A stretch of 13,048 nucleotides of DNA from CAZIWX01 sp964543125 (GCA_964543125.1 CAZIWX010000070.1:1-13048); one strand, 5' to 3'. Shown: positions 1 through 7,786, counted from the first letter of the stretch. Numbers and translations are program-made. Notes: generated by a model not told the origin, from the letters alone.

Positions 1-108
1 CTGCTTTTCAATCTTTTCATGGCCGGCCGGAGAGAGATTCCCGATCCGAACCCCATTAACGACAAGATCGTACCCATAACCTGAAATCTGTACCTCAAAT
101 TCCGACAT
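1..108 (-). CDS. Partial unknown protein (N-terminal 36 residues)
   Basis: An open frame runs from an ATG at 108-106 to the window edge and gives 36 residues beginning MSEFEVQISGYGYDLVVNGV. A GGAGGG ribosome binding site lies about 3-8 bases upstream of the ATG, which supports the start. There is no signal peptide and no membrane segment; the visible part alternates short hydrophobic and polar residues and looks like a small soluble beta-rich domain. I do not recognise the family. It is transcribed in the same direction as the 846-residue gene upstream, 160 bp away, and may be read through from it or have its own promoter. The rest of the gene lies outside the window. Confidence 0.6.
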   Translation of the reverse strand, partial: MSEFEVQISGYGYDLVVNGVRIGNLSPAGHEKIEKQ

Positions 109-268
109 AATCCCTCCGCTTAAATGCAATAATTCCGCAGTTTCAAATGACGCTTTTAAAGCCGTGGAAATATAGGTTCCGGAGCAGTCGTTCTCCACCG
201 ATTCCGAAAGGATTTTAACTCATGATTTATCGAACCAGGTCAATTCCGGATGGCAACCGGGCAAATCT
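109..268. other. Intergenic spacer between two minus-strand genes
   Basis: This 160-bp spacer holds no gene and no convincing intrinsic terminator. On the minus strand a TTGACC hexamer near 223-218 followed about 19 nt later by TTAAAA could be a weak promoter for the downstream partial gene, but the spacing is long and I do not call it. Confidence 0.4.
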
Positions 269-2809
269 TTATTTAAGGTAAACCAAGGGCTCCATTTGCC
301 TTTGGCCGTTAATCTCCAATATTAGAAAGTAAATTCCGGCCGGGGCTGAAACACCACCTGAAATCCGCCCTTGCCACCGCGCCTCGTGGTACCCGGTTTG
401 CTGGTCCGCATCCACCAGTGTTTGAACTCGTTCACCGAGTAAATTATAGATGACCAGCTTTACATGACCGTTGCGATACAAATCATACTTGATCCAAGTC
501 GCAGGATTAAACGGATTTGGGAAAGCCGGGTATAATTCAAACTTCGCCGGCCGGGCTTGCTCGGGAGCAATTGCCACGCTGGAGCGATCCAGTTTCCATA
601 TTCCACCACCCAGAGTTCCCACCAGAAGTTCGTTGGCGTCATTGGGATTCAGTTCCGCCGTAACTATGTTTTTATGCCCCAGTCCATCACCGATATTGGT
701 CCAATTGGCGCCGCCATCACTGCTGTAGTAAAAACCGGCTGCCTGGTTTTCAAAGTATTGAAACCACACTGCAACGGCGGCATACAGCACATTGGGCTCG
801 CCGGGAATGGGAACGACCACGTTAACGCGTGGCTGATCCAGGATTTTGGCCCAGGTAGCACCACCGTCAGTTGATTTATAGAGTCCGCCGGATTGAGAGA
901 AATCATAGACATCAACGGCTCCGGCGTACAAGATTTGCGTATTATTCGGATCAACCGCCAGTGAGAGAATATCCTGTTCCGGAAAATTGGTTAACTTACT
1001 CCAACTCGCACCACCGTTGGCCGTTTTGTAGATGCCGCCCGTCCCGCCCCAAATGCCCCGCAGCCCCAAGTACAGGGTTTGGGGGTTGTCCGGATCCATA
1101 ACGAGAGTGAACGCCAGCCCCGCTGCATTTCCCAAACCGGTGTTAACCGCCGACCAGGCGGCACCGCTATTCAGGGTTTTATAGACTCCGTGACCATAGA
1201 CGGCACAATACAGTACTCGAGCATTCTCAGGGCTGGTGGGGTCCATAACCAGTTGCGGCCGGCCTTCGGGCAATCCACTGGTAATTTCGGCCCAGGTGTC
1301 GCCATGATCGGTACTTTTCCAAACTTTGCCGATGGGGTATCCATCCAGCCAATCCATTGTATCACCATTGTTGCGTCCCAAATACACATCGCCGTTAACC
1401 GGATCCACCACGATGGAGAGTCCGGCATCGTAGCCAACCTCACCATACGGGGCTTCGTACGGGTCAAGGGGTTTGAAGCTGTAGCCACCATCGGCGCTAC
1501 GCCAGATTCCGAAATCATCGTAACCTACAAATAGCCGATTCGGCTCGGTGGGGTCAAAGGCCATATCCTGGGCAATCATCAGCTCCACGCCGTTACCGTG
1601 CCAGGCAGTTCCCACCGCGGTCGTATAAGCCGCTTGCCAGGATTGACCGGCGTCACTGCTGCGTAGTACCCGCACACTTCCGGCAATAAGCTGATTAGGA
1701 TCGCCGGGGGCCATTCGTAACACCGTATAGTTATGGTCGTGCCATAAATTATCGTCCATCCAACCCAGGGAGACATTGTTGTAAACCCAGTCCCAGTGCG
1801 CCCCACCGTCGGTGGTTTTATAAATGCCCCAGGCATCTCCCCAATTCCCAAAATTAGTGGCGGTGTAGATCAGGTTCGGATTGTCAGGGGCTACCGTGAA
1901 TTTCCAGTAATCATAAAACGGCGGGGGATCGCTGGGATCGTCATAGGGTTGGCGGGGAAGATCGCCGGTGATGTCAACCCATGAAGTACCATCATTCGTT
2001 GACTTGAATATGCCGCCGCCATACGTGGCGGGGGTTGCCGGATTCCCCTCCGTGTGTAACGAGACCAACAGGACGAAATTTCCATTATCCAGCGAATATT
2101 CCATCCGCCGGACATTCTGATGAGGTAAGCCGGTATTCGCTGAACTCCAGGTTTGACCGTTGTCCAGACTGCGATAAATCCCCTGGCCGGTACTGACAAA
2201 AATATGCCGGTCAGTAGTGGCGGAAGTGGGGTCGATGACAATCCCGTGAATAACCGCTGTGTCCGACATGGCAATATCCAGCAACGTCCAATCAGCGCAG
2301 CCATTAGTGCTGCGGTAGACTGCTCCCTCGCCATCAGCATCGGTATCGGCATCACCTATCCCGGCATACAAAATGCTACTATTGGATGGATCGACCGCCA
2401 TAAAAGAGATTGGTGGCGTATCTTCAACAAAGGGTTGTGGAAACATAAATGACCAGTTTTCACCACCATCGGTACTGTTGAACAACCCCTGCCAGGTGCA
2501 GGCGTATACAGTCTGATAGTTGCCGGGATCAATCACAATTTCCTGGATACCATAATTGTTGGCGGTATGGTTCCCATCGCCCAGTCCGCGGTTGATCATG
2601 TGCCAGGTCTGTCCACCGTCGATCGTTTTAAAAATGCCTTCAATATCGCCCGCCAGGTAAATGATGCTGGGGTTGTCCGGCTGAAACCGGGCTGTAAGCA
2701 GATCACTACCGGCGCCGGGGCCAATTGGGGTCCAGGCAGCCTGGCCAAACAATTGAATGACGAACAAGGTTCCTAAAATAAAATAAACGGATAAGGAGCG
2801 CGGGTGCAT
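269..2809 (-). CDS. Secreted Asp-box (VPS10/sortilin-like) beta-propeller protein with T9SS/FlgD-like C-terminal domain
   Basis: This 846-residue protein begins with a signal peptide (about residues 1-25, hydrophobic core VYFILGTLFVIQLFG). It then carries at least thirteen Asp-box motifs of the form S/T-x-D/N-x-G-x-x-W, for example TIDGGQTW, STDGGENW, SLDNGQTW, TTDGGAHW, STDGGATW and SSDGGANW. Such repeats form the blade turns of sortilin/sialidase-type propellers. Most are followed by VDP/MDP-N-type segments, as in exo-xyloglucanase-like and 'photosystem stability' propeller proteins. No catalytic signature is visible, so a binding or glycan-active role is open. The last 90 residues (757-846) start with ELYPAFPNPFNP and continue VKLVIYNLLGERV and AGIYFLILE. 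This is the classic FlgD-Ig-like/type IX secretion C-terminal domain of FCB bacteria and suggests export to the cell surface or medium. An AGGG-type RBS precedes the ATG. It is divergent from phoB. Confidence 0.85.
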   Translation of the reverse strand: MHPRSLSVYFILGTLFVIQLFGQAAWTPIGPGAGSDLLTARFQPDNPSIIYLAGDIEGIFKTIDGGQTWHMINRGLGDGNHTANNYGIQEIVIDPGNYQTVYACTWQGLFNSTDGGENWSFMFPQPFVEDTPPISFMAVDPSNSSILYAGIGDADTDADGEGAVYRSTNGCADWTLLDIAMSDTAVIHGIVIDPTSATTDRHIFVSTGQGIYRSLDNGQTWSSANTGLPHQNVRRMEYSLDNGNFVLLVSLHTEGNPATPATYGGGIFKSTNDGTSWVDITGDLPRQPYDDPSDPPPFYDYWKFTVAPDNPNLIYTATNFGNWGDAWGIYKTTDGGAHWDWVYNNVSLGWMDDNLWHDHNYTVLRMAPGDPNQLIAGSVRVLRSSDAGQSWQAAYTTAVGTAWHGNGVELMIAQDMAFDPTEPNRLFVGYDDFGIWRSADGGYSFKPLDPYEAPYGEVGYDAGLSIVVDPVNGDVYLGRNNGDTMDWLDGYPIGKVWKSTDHGDTWAEITSGLPEGRPQLVMDPTSPENARVLYCAVYGHGVYKTLNSGAAWSAVNTGLGNAAGLAFTLVMDPDNPQTLYLGLRGIWGGTGGIYKTANGGASWSKLTNFPEQDILSLAVDPNNTQILYAGAVDVYDFSQSGGLYKSTDGGATWAKILDQPRVNVVVPIPGEPNVLYAAVAVWFQYFENQAAGFYYSSDGGANWTNIGDGLGHKNIVTAELNPNDANELLVGTLGGGIWKLDRSSVAIAPEQARPAKFELYPAFPNPFNPATWIKYDLYRNGHVKLVIYNLLGERVQTLVDADQQTGYHEARWQGRISGGVSAPAGIYFLILEINGQRQMEPLVYLK

Positions 2810-2877
2810 GGGTTACCCTCCAAAGATTGCGAACGGTTGGATGAATTCCGGAAAGAAGTTAATGGGCGTAAAAATAT

Positions 2878-2906
2878 ATTACAACATTTATCATTGTTAA
2901 TATCAA
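2878..2906 (-). promoter_or_regulatory. Sigma70-like promoter of the Asp-box protein gene
   Basis: On the minus strand TTGATA (2906-2901) and TGTAAT (2883-2878) are separated by exactly 17 nt, each one base off the sigma70 consensus. Transcription would start near 2871, giving a leader of about 60 nt with a GGAGGG ribosome binding site before the ATG at 2809. No 11-bp CTAAC repeat is seen on this side, so this gene need not belong to the Pho regulon. Confidence 0.5.
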
Positions 2907-2982
2907 CCCTTGCTGCTCACACCTACTGATTTACCGAAATTGACCCTAACCAGGTCTTTCCGATTAACAAAAATCATCTTCA

Positions 2983-3014
2983 CTCACAAAAACCTAACAA
3001 TTCAGGTCTATCAT
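2983..3014 (+). promoter_or_regulatory. Pho-box promoter of phoBR
   Basis: CTCACA at 2983 and CTAACA at 2994 are direct repeats exactly 11 bp apart with AT-rich spacers, the geometry of PhoB/PhoP operators (known for E. coli CTGTCAT and B. subtilis TTAACA repeats). Ten bases after the last CTAAC comes TATCAT (3009-3014), a good -10, with no separate -35, as in activator-dependent Pho promoters. The stretch GTCTATCATTTGT at 3006-3018 recurs almost unchanged at the same distance in the promoter upstream of the porin. It implies autoregulation of phoBR. Confidence 0.6.
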
Positions 3015-3045
3015 TTGTAAAATGGATCAAGGCAGGAGCATTTCC

Positions 3046-3729
3046 ATGGCACATCATGTTTTAGTTGTTGAAGATGAAGAGACCATCCTGGAATTGGTAC
3101 GCTACAATTTGATGCGGGCCGGGTATGAAGTCGGCGATGCAGTTGACGGGGAAGCAGCTTTGGATTATGTGCATAAACATCATCCGGATTGTATCGTATT
3201 GGACCTGATGCTGCCCGGTTTGGACGGGCTGACTGTTTGCCGCCGCTTGAAACGCACTCCCACCACCAGTCAAATTCCGGTGTTGATTCTCACCGCCAAA
3301 GGTGACGAACGCGATGTGGTGACCGGTCTGGAGGCGGGTGCCGACGACTATGTCACCAAGCCCTTCAGTCCCAAAGTACTTTTAGCCCGGGTCCAGGCAT
3401 TACTCCGGCGATCCGAAACCGGAGGGAGGAGTCCACGGGGCACATTGACGATCCACAATATTCGTCTGCATCCCGGTAAACGCGAAGTCATGGTTGACGC
3501 TCAACTAGTCGAGTTAACCTATACCGAATTCGAAATCCTCAATCTATTGGGGCGTCATCCCGGCTGGGTTTACACCCGCAACCAGATCGTGGAAGCTGTA
3601 CGAGGCGACAATTATCCCGTTACCGATCGGGTGGTTGATTTTCAGATCGTCGGATTACGGAAAAAATTGGGCTCTGCCGGAAAATTGATCGAGACGGTGC
3701 GTGGGGTGGGCTATCGGATGAAAGAATAA
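3046..3729 (+). CDS. phoB: Phosphate regulon response regulator PhoB (OmpR family)
   Basis: This 227-residue two-domain regulator has a receiver domain (about 1-120) and an OmpR/PhoB winged helix (about 130-227). The receiver keeps the acidic pocket E9-D10, the phospho-acceptor D53 in VLDLMLPG, T83 in LTAK and K105 in YVTKPF. The DNA-binding half has LTYTEFEILNLL and the wing VRGVGYRM. I prefer the ATG at 3046 over an in-frame ATG at 3022. AGGAG at 3034-3038 sits 7 nt before it, no ribosome binding site precedes 3022, and PhoB proteins normally start MxxxILVVEDE. The stop overlaps the phoR start by one base (TAATG), so the two are translationally coupled. Context with PhoR, Pst and PhoU makes the PhoB assignment firm. 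It should bind the three 11-bp repeat promoters of this window. Confidence 0.93.
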   Translation: MAHHVLVVEDEETILELVRYNLMRAGYEVGDAVDGEAALDYVHKHHPDCIVLDLMLPGLDGLTVCRRLKRTPTTSQIPVLILTAKGDERDVVTGLEAGADDYVTKPFSPKVLLARVQALLRRSETGGRSPRGTLTIHNIRLHPGKREVMVDAQLVELTYTEFEILNLLGRHPGWVYTRNQIVEAVRGDNYPVTDRVVDFQIVGLRKKLGSAGKLIETVRGVGYRMKE

Positions 3730-5501
3730 TGAAACGGCGGCGGATTCTCTGGAAAATTTTTCCGCCCTATCTTCTGGTAACCATCCTGATCCTGGGTGGT
3801 GTCGGTTGGTACGGCAGCCGGGCGCTTGAGCGCTTTTTTATCCGGGAAACCACCCGGGACCTGACGATTCGTACCCGATTAGCGGTACAGTTCCTACCAC
3901 CCCTGGCGTACTTCCAACCCTACCAGATCGACAGCCTCGCCCTGGTTTTGTCAAAACAGACCCATACGCGGGTTACCATTATTGCTCCGACCGGGCAGGT
4001 TTTAGGCGACTCCCACGAAAATCCGTTGGTAATGGATAACCATGCCGACCGGCCGGAAGTGCTGGCCGCCCTGAAAACAGGTAACGGCTCATCCACGCGT
4101 TTCAGTTTTACGCGACAGCGGGAAATGTTGTATACCGCCCAACCGGTCCCAAACGAGGCCGGCCGGGTCTTAGCCATTCTACGGCTATCAGTCCCACTGG
4201 ATAACCTGGCCGGGGCACTCGCTTCAACCCGCTCCAGCCTGTTGCTCGGCGGACTCATTTTCACCATCATTATTATTGCCCTAAGCATTTTCATGTGGAG
4301 CCGAATCGCCCGGACCTTGAACCGCATGACAATTGCGGCCCAACGCTTTGCGGAGGGTGATTTAACCCCTCGCCTGTGGGTGCCGAACAGCCGTGAGTTC
4401 GGCGGATTGGCGGAGTCAATGAATACCATGGCTGCTCAATTGGATGAGCGTATCCGGGAGATCCGGCGTCAGCACAATGAGCAGCAAGCAGTTTTAACCA
4501 GCATGTCGGAAGGCGTGATTGCCCTTAATCCACAATCGGAAATTCTGGCTATCAACCACACCGCCGCCCGAATCTTCCAAATTGACCGGGAGGCTGTTAT
4601 CGGCGACGTGTTGGAAACCGCGATTCGGAATGCCCCGTTGCAGGATTTTTGTCAAAAAGTGATGACGGCTGAAAAGGCATTGGAGCAGGAACTGGAGATT
4701 CTCGATCAGGACCGGCATCTGCAACTCCACGGTACCGCTTTGAAGGATGCAGTGGGCAATCGAATCGGTGTGCTCATTGTTTTAAATGACATCAGCCGGC
4801 TTAAAAAACTGGAAACCATGCGCCAGGATTTTGTAGCCAATGTTTCCCATGAGTTGAAAACGCCCATTACCGGCATCAAAGGCTTTATTGAGACATTACG
4901 TGAAGGGGCACTGGATGATCCTGAAAATGCCCAACGATTTCTCGACATTATCGCGGGTCAGGCTGATCGCCTGAATGCAATTGTGGAAGACTTACTGACC
5001 CTGTCACGCATTGAGCGTGAACAGGAACAACACAGTCTGGAAATGAATACCGGGTTGTTACGCCCGGTTTTGGAGTCGGCCCTTGCGGATTGCCGCTATC
5101 GGGCGGAAGCGGCTGATGTGAAAACCCATCTGGATTGCGCTGAGGAACTGGCGGCGAACATTAATGCCGATCTCATTCGCCAGGCGGTCCTGAACTTACT
5201 GGATAATGCCATCAACTACGGCGCTTCCGGCAAACGCATTCTGGTCCGGGCTTTTGAAGAAGCTGAAACAGTGAAAATCAGTGTCCAGGATTGGGGACCC
5301 GGTATTCCGCCGGAGCATCATAGCCGCCTGTTTGAGCGATTTTACCGGGTTGACAAAGGCCGCAGCCGAAAACTGGGCGGCACCGGATTAGGTTTGGCCA
5401 TTGTGAAACACATTGCCCTGGCTCATCGCGGTCAAATAATTGTCGCCAGTGAACCGGACCAGGGGAGTATTTTCACAATACTTTTGCCCCTATCCCGATG
5501 A
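3729..5501 (+). CDS. phoR: Phosphate-sensing membrane histidine kinase PhoR
   Basis: This 590-residue kinase has TM1 (about 11-29), an extracytoplasmic sensor of about 140 residues (30-170), TM2 (about 171-190), HAMP (191-243), a PAS domain (about 253-355), HisKA and HATPase_c. The phospho-acceptor is H374 in VSHELKTPITG. The ATPase domain shows the N box (LNLLDNAINYG), G1 (DWGPGIPPEH), F box (LFERFYRVDKG) and G2 (GGTGLGLAIV). E. coli PhoR has almost no periplasmic domain; the large one here follows the B. subtilis/Bacteroidota pattern. It starts on the A of the phoB stop codon. It should autophosphorylate and control PhoB, with PstSCAB/PhoU giving the phosphate signal. No truncation is seen. 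Confidence 0.92.
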   Translation: MKRRRILWKIFPPYLLVTILILGGVGWYGSRALERFFIRETTRDLTIRTRLAVQFLPPLAYFQPYQIDSLALVLSKQTHTRVTIIAPTGQVLGDSHENPLVMDNHADRPEVLAALKTGNGSSTRFSFTRQREMLYTAQPVPNEAGRVLAILRLSVPLDNLAGALASTRSSLLLGGLIFTIIIIALSIFMWSRIARTLNRMTIAAQRFAEGDLTPRLWVPNSREFGGLAESMNTMAAQLDERIREIRRQHNEQQAVLTSMSEGVIALNPQSEILAINHTAARIFQIDREAVIGDVLETAIRNAPLQDFCQKVMTAEKALEQELEILDQDRHLQLHGTALKDAVGNRIGVLIVLNDISRLKKLETMRQDFVANVSHELKTPITGIKGFIETLREGALDDPENAQRFLDIIAGQADRLNAIVEDLLTLSRIEREQEQHSLEMNTGLLRPVLESALADCRYRAEAADVKTHLDCAEELAANINADLIRQAVLNLLDNAINYGASGKRILVRAFEEAETVKISVQDWGPGIPPEHHSRLFERFYRVDKGRSRKLGGTGLGLAIVKHIALAHRGQIIVASEPDQGSIFTILLPLSR

Positions 5502-5537
5502 TTATTATTCACTTCCGTTTCCTTTCCCATTGTTCCA

Positions 5538-5591
5538 ATAACAGACTTCTCATTTATTCCTAACCGTAACCAAACATATCCCGTCTATCGT
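5538..5591 (+). promoter_or_regulatory. Pho-box promoter upstream of the porin leader
   Basis: Four pentamers lie at exact 11-bp steps: ATAAC 5538, CTCAT 5549, CTAAC 5560 and CAAAC 5571. TATCGT follows at 5586-5591 as the -10. From the last two repeats to the -10 the layout is base-for-base that of the phoB promoter: both have GTCTATC[A/G]TTT 12 nt after the first base of the last repeat. This shared geometry argues for control by PhoB. It lies 244 bp before the porin ATG, which implies a long leader. Confidence 0.55.
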
Positions 5592-5651
5592 TTCTACCGA
5601 AATGAGCGGAATGAATGGTGCGGGAAGCCAACTTTCGAGAGGATGACGAGG

Positions 5652-5729
5652 ATGAATAACCAATATTTAATGCTACCGATGATCGGATTTCCGCCGGCTA
5701 CCCCGGCTGTTTGGTTAGCGGCGATTTGA
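5652..5729 (+). CDS. Possible 25-residue leader peptide ORF
   Basis: An ATG at 5652 preceded by AGAGG (5638-5642, 9 nt spacing) opens a 25-codon frame starting MNNQYLMLPMIGF and ending PAVWLAAI. An in-frame ATG at 5643 would add three residues. It lies in the putative porin leader and its 3' half overlaps the hairpin at 5693-5707. The product is hydrophobic and resembles no family I know. It could be a regulatory leader ORF or chance. Confidence 0.25.
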   Translation: MNNQYLMLPMIGFPPATPAVWLAAI

Positions 5730-5763
5730 ATTGAATTGTTGTTTTTAATTAACCACGGGGTAG
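5693..5763 (+). promoter_or_regulatory. Mutually exclusive hairpins in the porin leader
   Basis: GCCGG (5693-5697) can pair with CCGGC (5703-5707) around a CTACC loop. The same loop and 3' arm, CTACCCCG (5698-5705), is perfectly complementary over 8 bases to CGGGGTAG (5756-5763). The two pairings exclude each other, as in attenuators or translation-controlled leaders. No T-run follows either, so any effect would more likely be on RNA structure or stability than on termination. Confidence 0.3.
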
Positions 5764-5834
5764 GCTGGCGATAAAGCGCAATGTTTTTATTCCAGGTGCT
5801 CCGAAAATCTCATGCTTAAGGAGGGTAATTTCAG

Positions 5835-6803
5835 ATGAAAAGCTATCGCTACTGGATTTTAGGATTGTTCCTTTTATTGGGAACCACCATGGCTCAGACC
5901 GGCCATTTGAGTGGATTGGTATTTTACGACTATTCGGTAAATAATGCTGAGAACGCCATTGATGGTTTCGGACTCAGCCGGGTTTACTTCACTTATCAAA
6001 ACAAGATTTCGGATAATCTTAGATACAAATTTCAGACGGATGTAGACTATGCTAATCGTCCCATCAACGTCTATTTAAAAATTGCCCAAATGGATTGGGT
6101 CTCCCCTATCGGAAAATTCAGCTTCGGCCTCCAGGGTATGAATGTCTTCAGCGTCCAGGAAAAAACCTGGGGATTACGCTATATCGAAAAAGCACCCCTG
6201 GACCTGTACAAATGGGCCGGCTCGGCTGATATGGGAATTGGCTATTCCAACGCTATTAGGCAGAGCCTGTATTTTAGTGTTAAGGTGGTAAATGGCGCCG
6301 GGTATAAGAGCGCGGAAACTGATTCTTACAAGGAACAAGCGTTTCAGTTGGTCTACGGTGAAAGGAATTTGGCCTCGAAGAATGGGTACAATGTGGGTGG
6401 TATCATTACCTACGAACCCTTTGACTACGCGGTTGATTCTAGCCCGACTCGGAAAAAAGCTAAAACGGTCGGCGGCGTTTTTGGCGGCGCGGCATTTGGA
6501 AAATTTCGGATTGGTGGAGAGTTCGAGCGTCAAATCAACACCGGTTCAGACAAAACCGCACAAATTATAGCGGCTTACGGCAAATTCCAGATATTGGAAA
6601 CCGTGGATGTTTTTGGACGCTATGATAGTTACGATGCGGACCTGACAATGAAAAATAATGGCCAAAGCTATGTGATCATGGGTCTATCCTACTCACCGGG
6701 CAAAGGCCTGGTAATCGCTCCTGACTTCCGCTACAAAGCGGCTGTTGGAAGCAGTCGCGCCGAAAAATTATTTAAAGTCAATTTTGAGTTTAAAGTGTCA
6801 TAA
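5835..6803 (+). CDS. Outer-membrane beta-barrel porin, likely phosphate-selective (OprP/OprO-like)
   Basis: This 322-residue protein has a signal peptide (cleavage probably after MAQ, residue about 21). Alternating amphipathic strands fill the rest, for example FGLSRVYFTYQNKI, RYKFQTDVDYA, FSFGLQGMNVF and VFGRYDSYDADLT. The C-terminus, FKVNFEFKVS, is barrel-like but does not end in the usual aromatic residue. Strand pattern and the opening fit the phosphate-selective porin O/P superfamily, though it is clearly shorter than OprP (about 440 residues). The family call rests partly on location between phoR and pst and on the upstream Pho-box promoter. Substrate is inferred, not seen. AAGGAGGG 9 nt before the ATG is a strong ribosome binding site. 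Confidence 0.7.
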   Translation: MKSYRYWILGLFLLLGTTMAQTGHLSGLVFYDYSVNNAENAIDGFGLSRVYFTYQNKISDNLRYKFQTDVDYANRPINVYLKIAQMDWVSPIGKFSFGLQGMNVFSVQEKTWGLRYIEKAPLDLYKWAGSADMGIGYSNAIRQSLYFSVKVVNGAGYKSAETDSYKEQAFQLVYGERNLASKNGYNVGGIITYEPFDYAVDSSPTRKKAKTVGGVFGGAAFGKFRIGGEFERQINTGSDKTAQIIAAYGKFQILETVDVFGRYDSYDADLTMKNNGQSYVIMGLSYSPGKGLVIAPDFRYKAAVGSSRAEKLFKVNFEFKVS

Positions 6804-6837
6804 AACAACTGCCGGGATCAATATATTCCGCGTCATT

Positions 6838-6863
6838 TCCAGGTTGATTTATTTGTCCTGGAT
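6838..6863 (+). terminator. Weak stem-loop after the porin gene
   Basis: TCCAGG and CCTGGA flank an AT-rich 13-nt loop shortly after the porin stop. There is no T-run, so termination here is only a possibility. Confidence 0.2.
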
Positions 6864-6874
6864 GGTAGATTGTT

Positions 6875-7010
6875 AATGAATTCAGACTAAAGTTTAAAAC
6901 AAAAAGTGGATGCGAAATAGTAGTAATACTTGAAAAACCGGGACTCCTGATTATGAAAACCACCGTGATTTACGCCCATGTCCTCAACTGCGGCGGCAAG
7001 GCTGTCAAGC
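6875..7010 (+). pseudogene. Remnant of an integron-type tyrosine integrase C-terminus
   Basis: In one frame, open from 6869, the translation ends with MKTTVIYAHVLNCGGKAV (from 6953). This matches the C-terminal signature of integron integrases and related tyrosine recombinases (DVKTTMIYTHVLNRGGKAV as I know it), including the nucleophile tyrosine. Upstream the same frame reads NEFRLKFKTKSGCEIVV, which aligns with the conserved FRHSFATHLLEAGYDIRTV, but with about three codons missing and the LLGH box lost. Homology stops at 7010, where GTTATAA begins. The frame then runs on as unrelated sequence to a stop at 7100-7102. Only about 45 codons of an approximately 320-residue enzyme remain, with degraded catalytic boxes, so it is dead. 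Confidence 0.6.
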
Positions 7011-7203
7011 GTTATAAGTTGCTTACCGATTTGTATTTATGCAGCTTATGTCGATTCCGCTGGGGTGTTATGCCTGAATTACAGGTTCCGGGCGTGTTAT
7101 GAAGAAATTACAACTATATGAACGATTGTTAGAAGTCCTATACTCCCTGAGAATAAAGAGGAACAAATTCTTTACTGCGTAAATAACTAAGGAGAAAAGT
7201 ATC

Positions 7204-7707
7204 ATGAGAATATTTATTATGTTCTTGTTGACCACGGTTTACTTAACCTCCGCGGTAAATGTCTTTGCTCAAAAAGAATCTAGAAGGAACATCCAAAAGG
7301 AGCAATCCGGTGAAATCCAGAATGACTCGTTGCCCTTTCTGCCAGAGGGAACGATTATGCACAAACGCACAAACGACAAGATCTATTGTTTTCTACCGCA
7401 TAATACCGAGATTCAAGGCCTCTTATGCAGAGGCGATAGACACCGTGGTTGGGAGACCGTATTTTATGTCAATGGAAAGTTAGCAAAAGCTTGGCTTGCC
7501 CGGACAGAGGAACTTCAAGGCGTGCCCTGTAAAGCGGCAAGTTTTTGGACAGAGCTGGTAGGTGGCGGCGCAGCGGTGTATTGCCACGATAATGGCAAAT
7601 TAGCAAGATGCAAGTTAGCAAAAGATACCACCATTGATGGTCACGCCTTCAAGAAGGGAGACCCTGTCCGTTTTGACCGGGAAGGAAGGTTAATTGTGAA
7701 AAAGTAG
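7204..7707 (+). CDS. Small secreted repeat protein of unknown function (putative integron cassette gene)
   Basis: This 167-residue protein has a signal peptide (about 1-22, core FIMFLLTTVYLTSAVNVFA) and a ribosome binding site AAGGAG at 7189-7194, 9 nt before the ATG. After a polar linker it shows about three degenerate repeats of roughly 35 residues. Their pattern is V-x-F/Y, then N/E-G-K/R-L, then L-A-x-x-T, then I/L-x-G, then C/F. Examples are FYVNGKLAKAWLARTEELQG and VYCHDNGKLARCKLAKDTTI. This resembles short-repeat (MORN-like) periplasmic proteins of unknown function; I do not assign a role. Four cysteines lie in the mature part. The gene sits between an integrase remnant and an attC-like site, so it is probably a captured cassette and not part of the Pho system. 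Its surroundings are more AT-rich than the pst genes. Confidence 0.75.
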   Translation: MRIFIMFLLTTVYLTSAVNVFAQKESRRNIQKEQSGEIQNDSLPFLPEGTIMHKRTNDKIYCFLPHNTEIQGLLCRGDRHRGWETVFYVNGKLAKAWLARTEELQGVPCKAASFWTELVGGGAAVYCHDNGKLARCKLAKDTTIDGHAFKKGDPVRFDREGRLIVKK

Positions 7708-7786
7708 GTTTCATTTGTCATATAAGAGTTTGCCCACTCAAACCGATATTAGAATTGAATTTATAACCAACAGTAATTAAAAAATC

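Larger units (their letters stand above)
5502..5834 (+). other. Intergenic/leader region between phoR and the porin gene
   Basis: This 333-bp stretch without an annotated gene holds a Pho-box promoter at 5538-5591, a possible short ORF at 5652-5729, several inverted repeats, and the porin ribosome binding site AAGGAGGG at 5818-5825. If the promoter at 5586 is the one used, the porin mRNA has a leader of about 235 nt. No terminator for phoBR is visible at its start. Confidence 0.6.

Noticed and set aside
1079..1534. Plus-strand frame of 151 residues opposite the Asp-box gene
   Set aside because: It lies antisense to a well-supported repeat protein and has no ribosome binding site or family motif; it is a shadow of the Asp-box coding pattern.
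1891..2355. Minus-strand 154-residue frame inside the Asp-box gene
   Set aside because: Out-of-frame shadow in the same strand; the real frame carries signal peptide, Asp boxes and sorting domain.
3022..3045. Longer phoB start at ATG 3022
   Set aside because: No ribosome binding site precedes it, it lies only 8 nt after the predicted -10, and the eight extra residues are absent from PhoB proteins. AGGAG is correctly spaced for ATG 3046.
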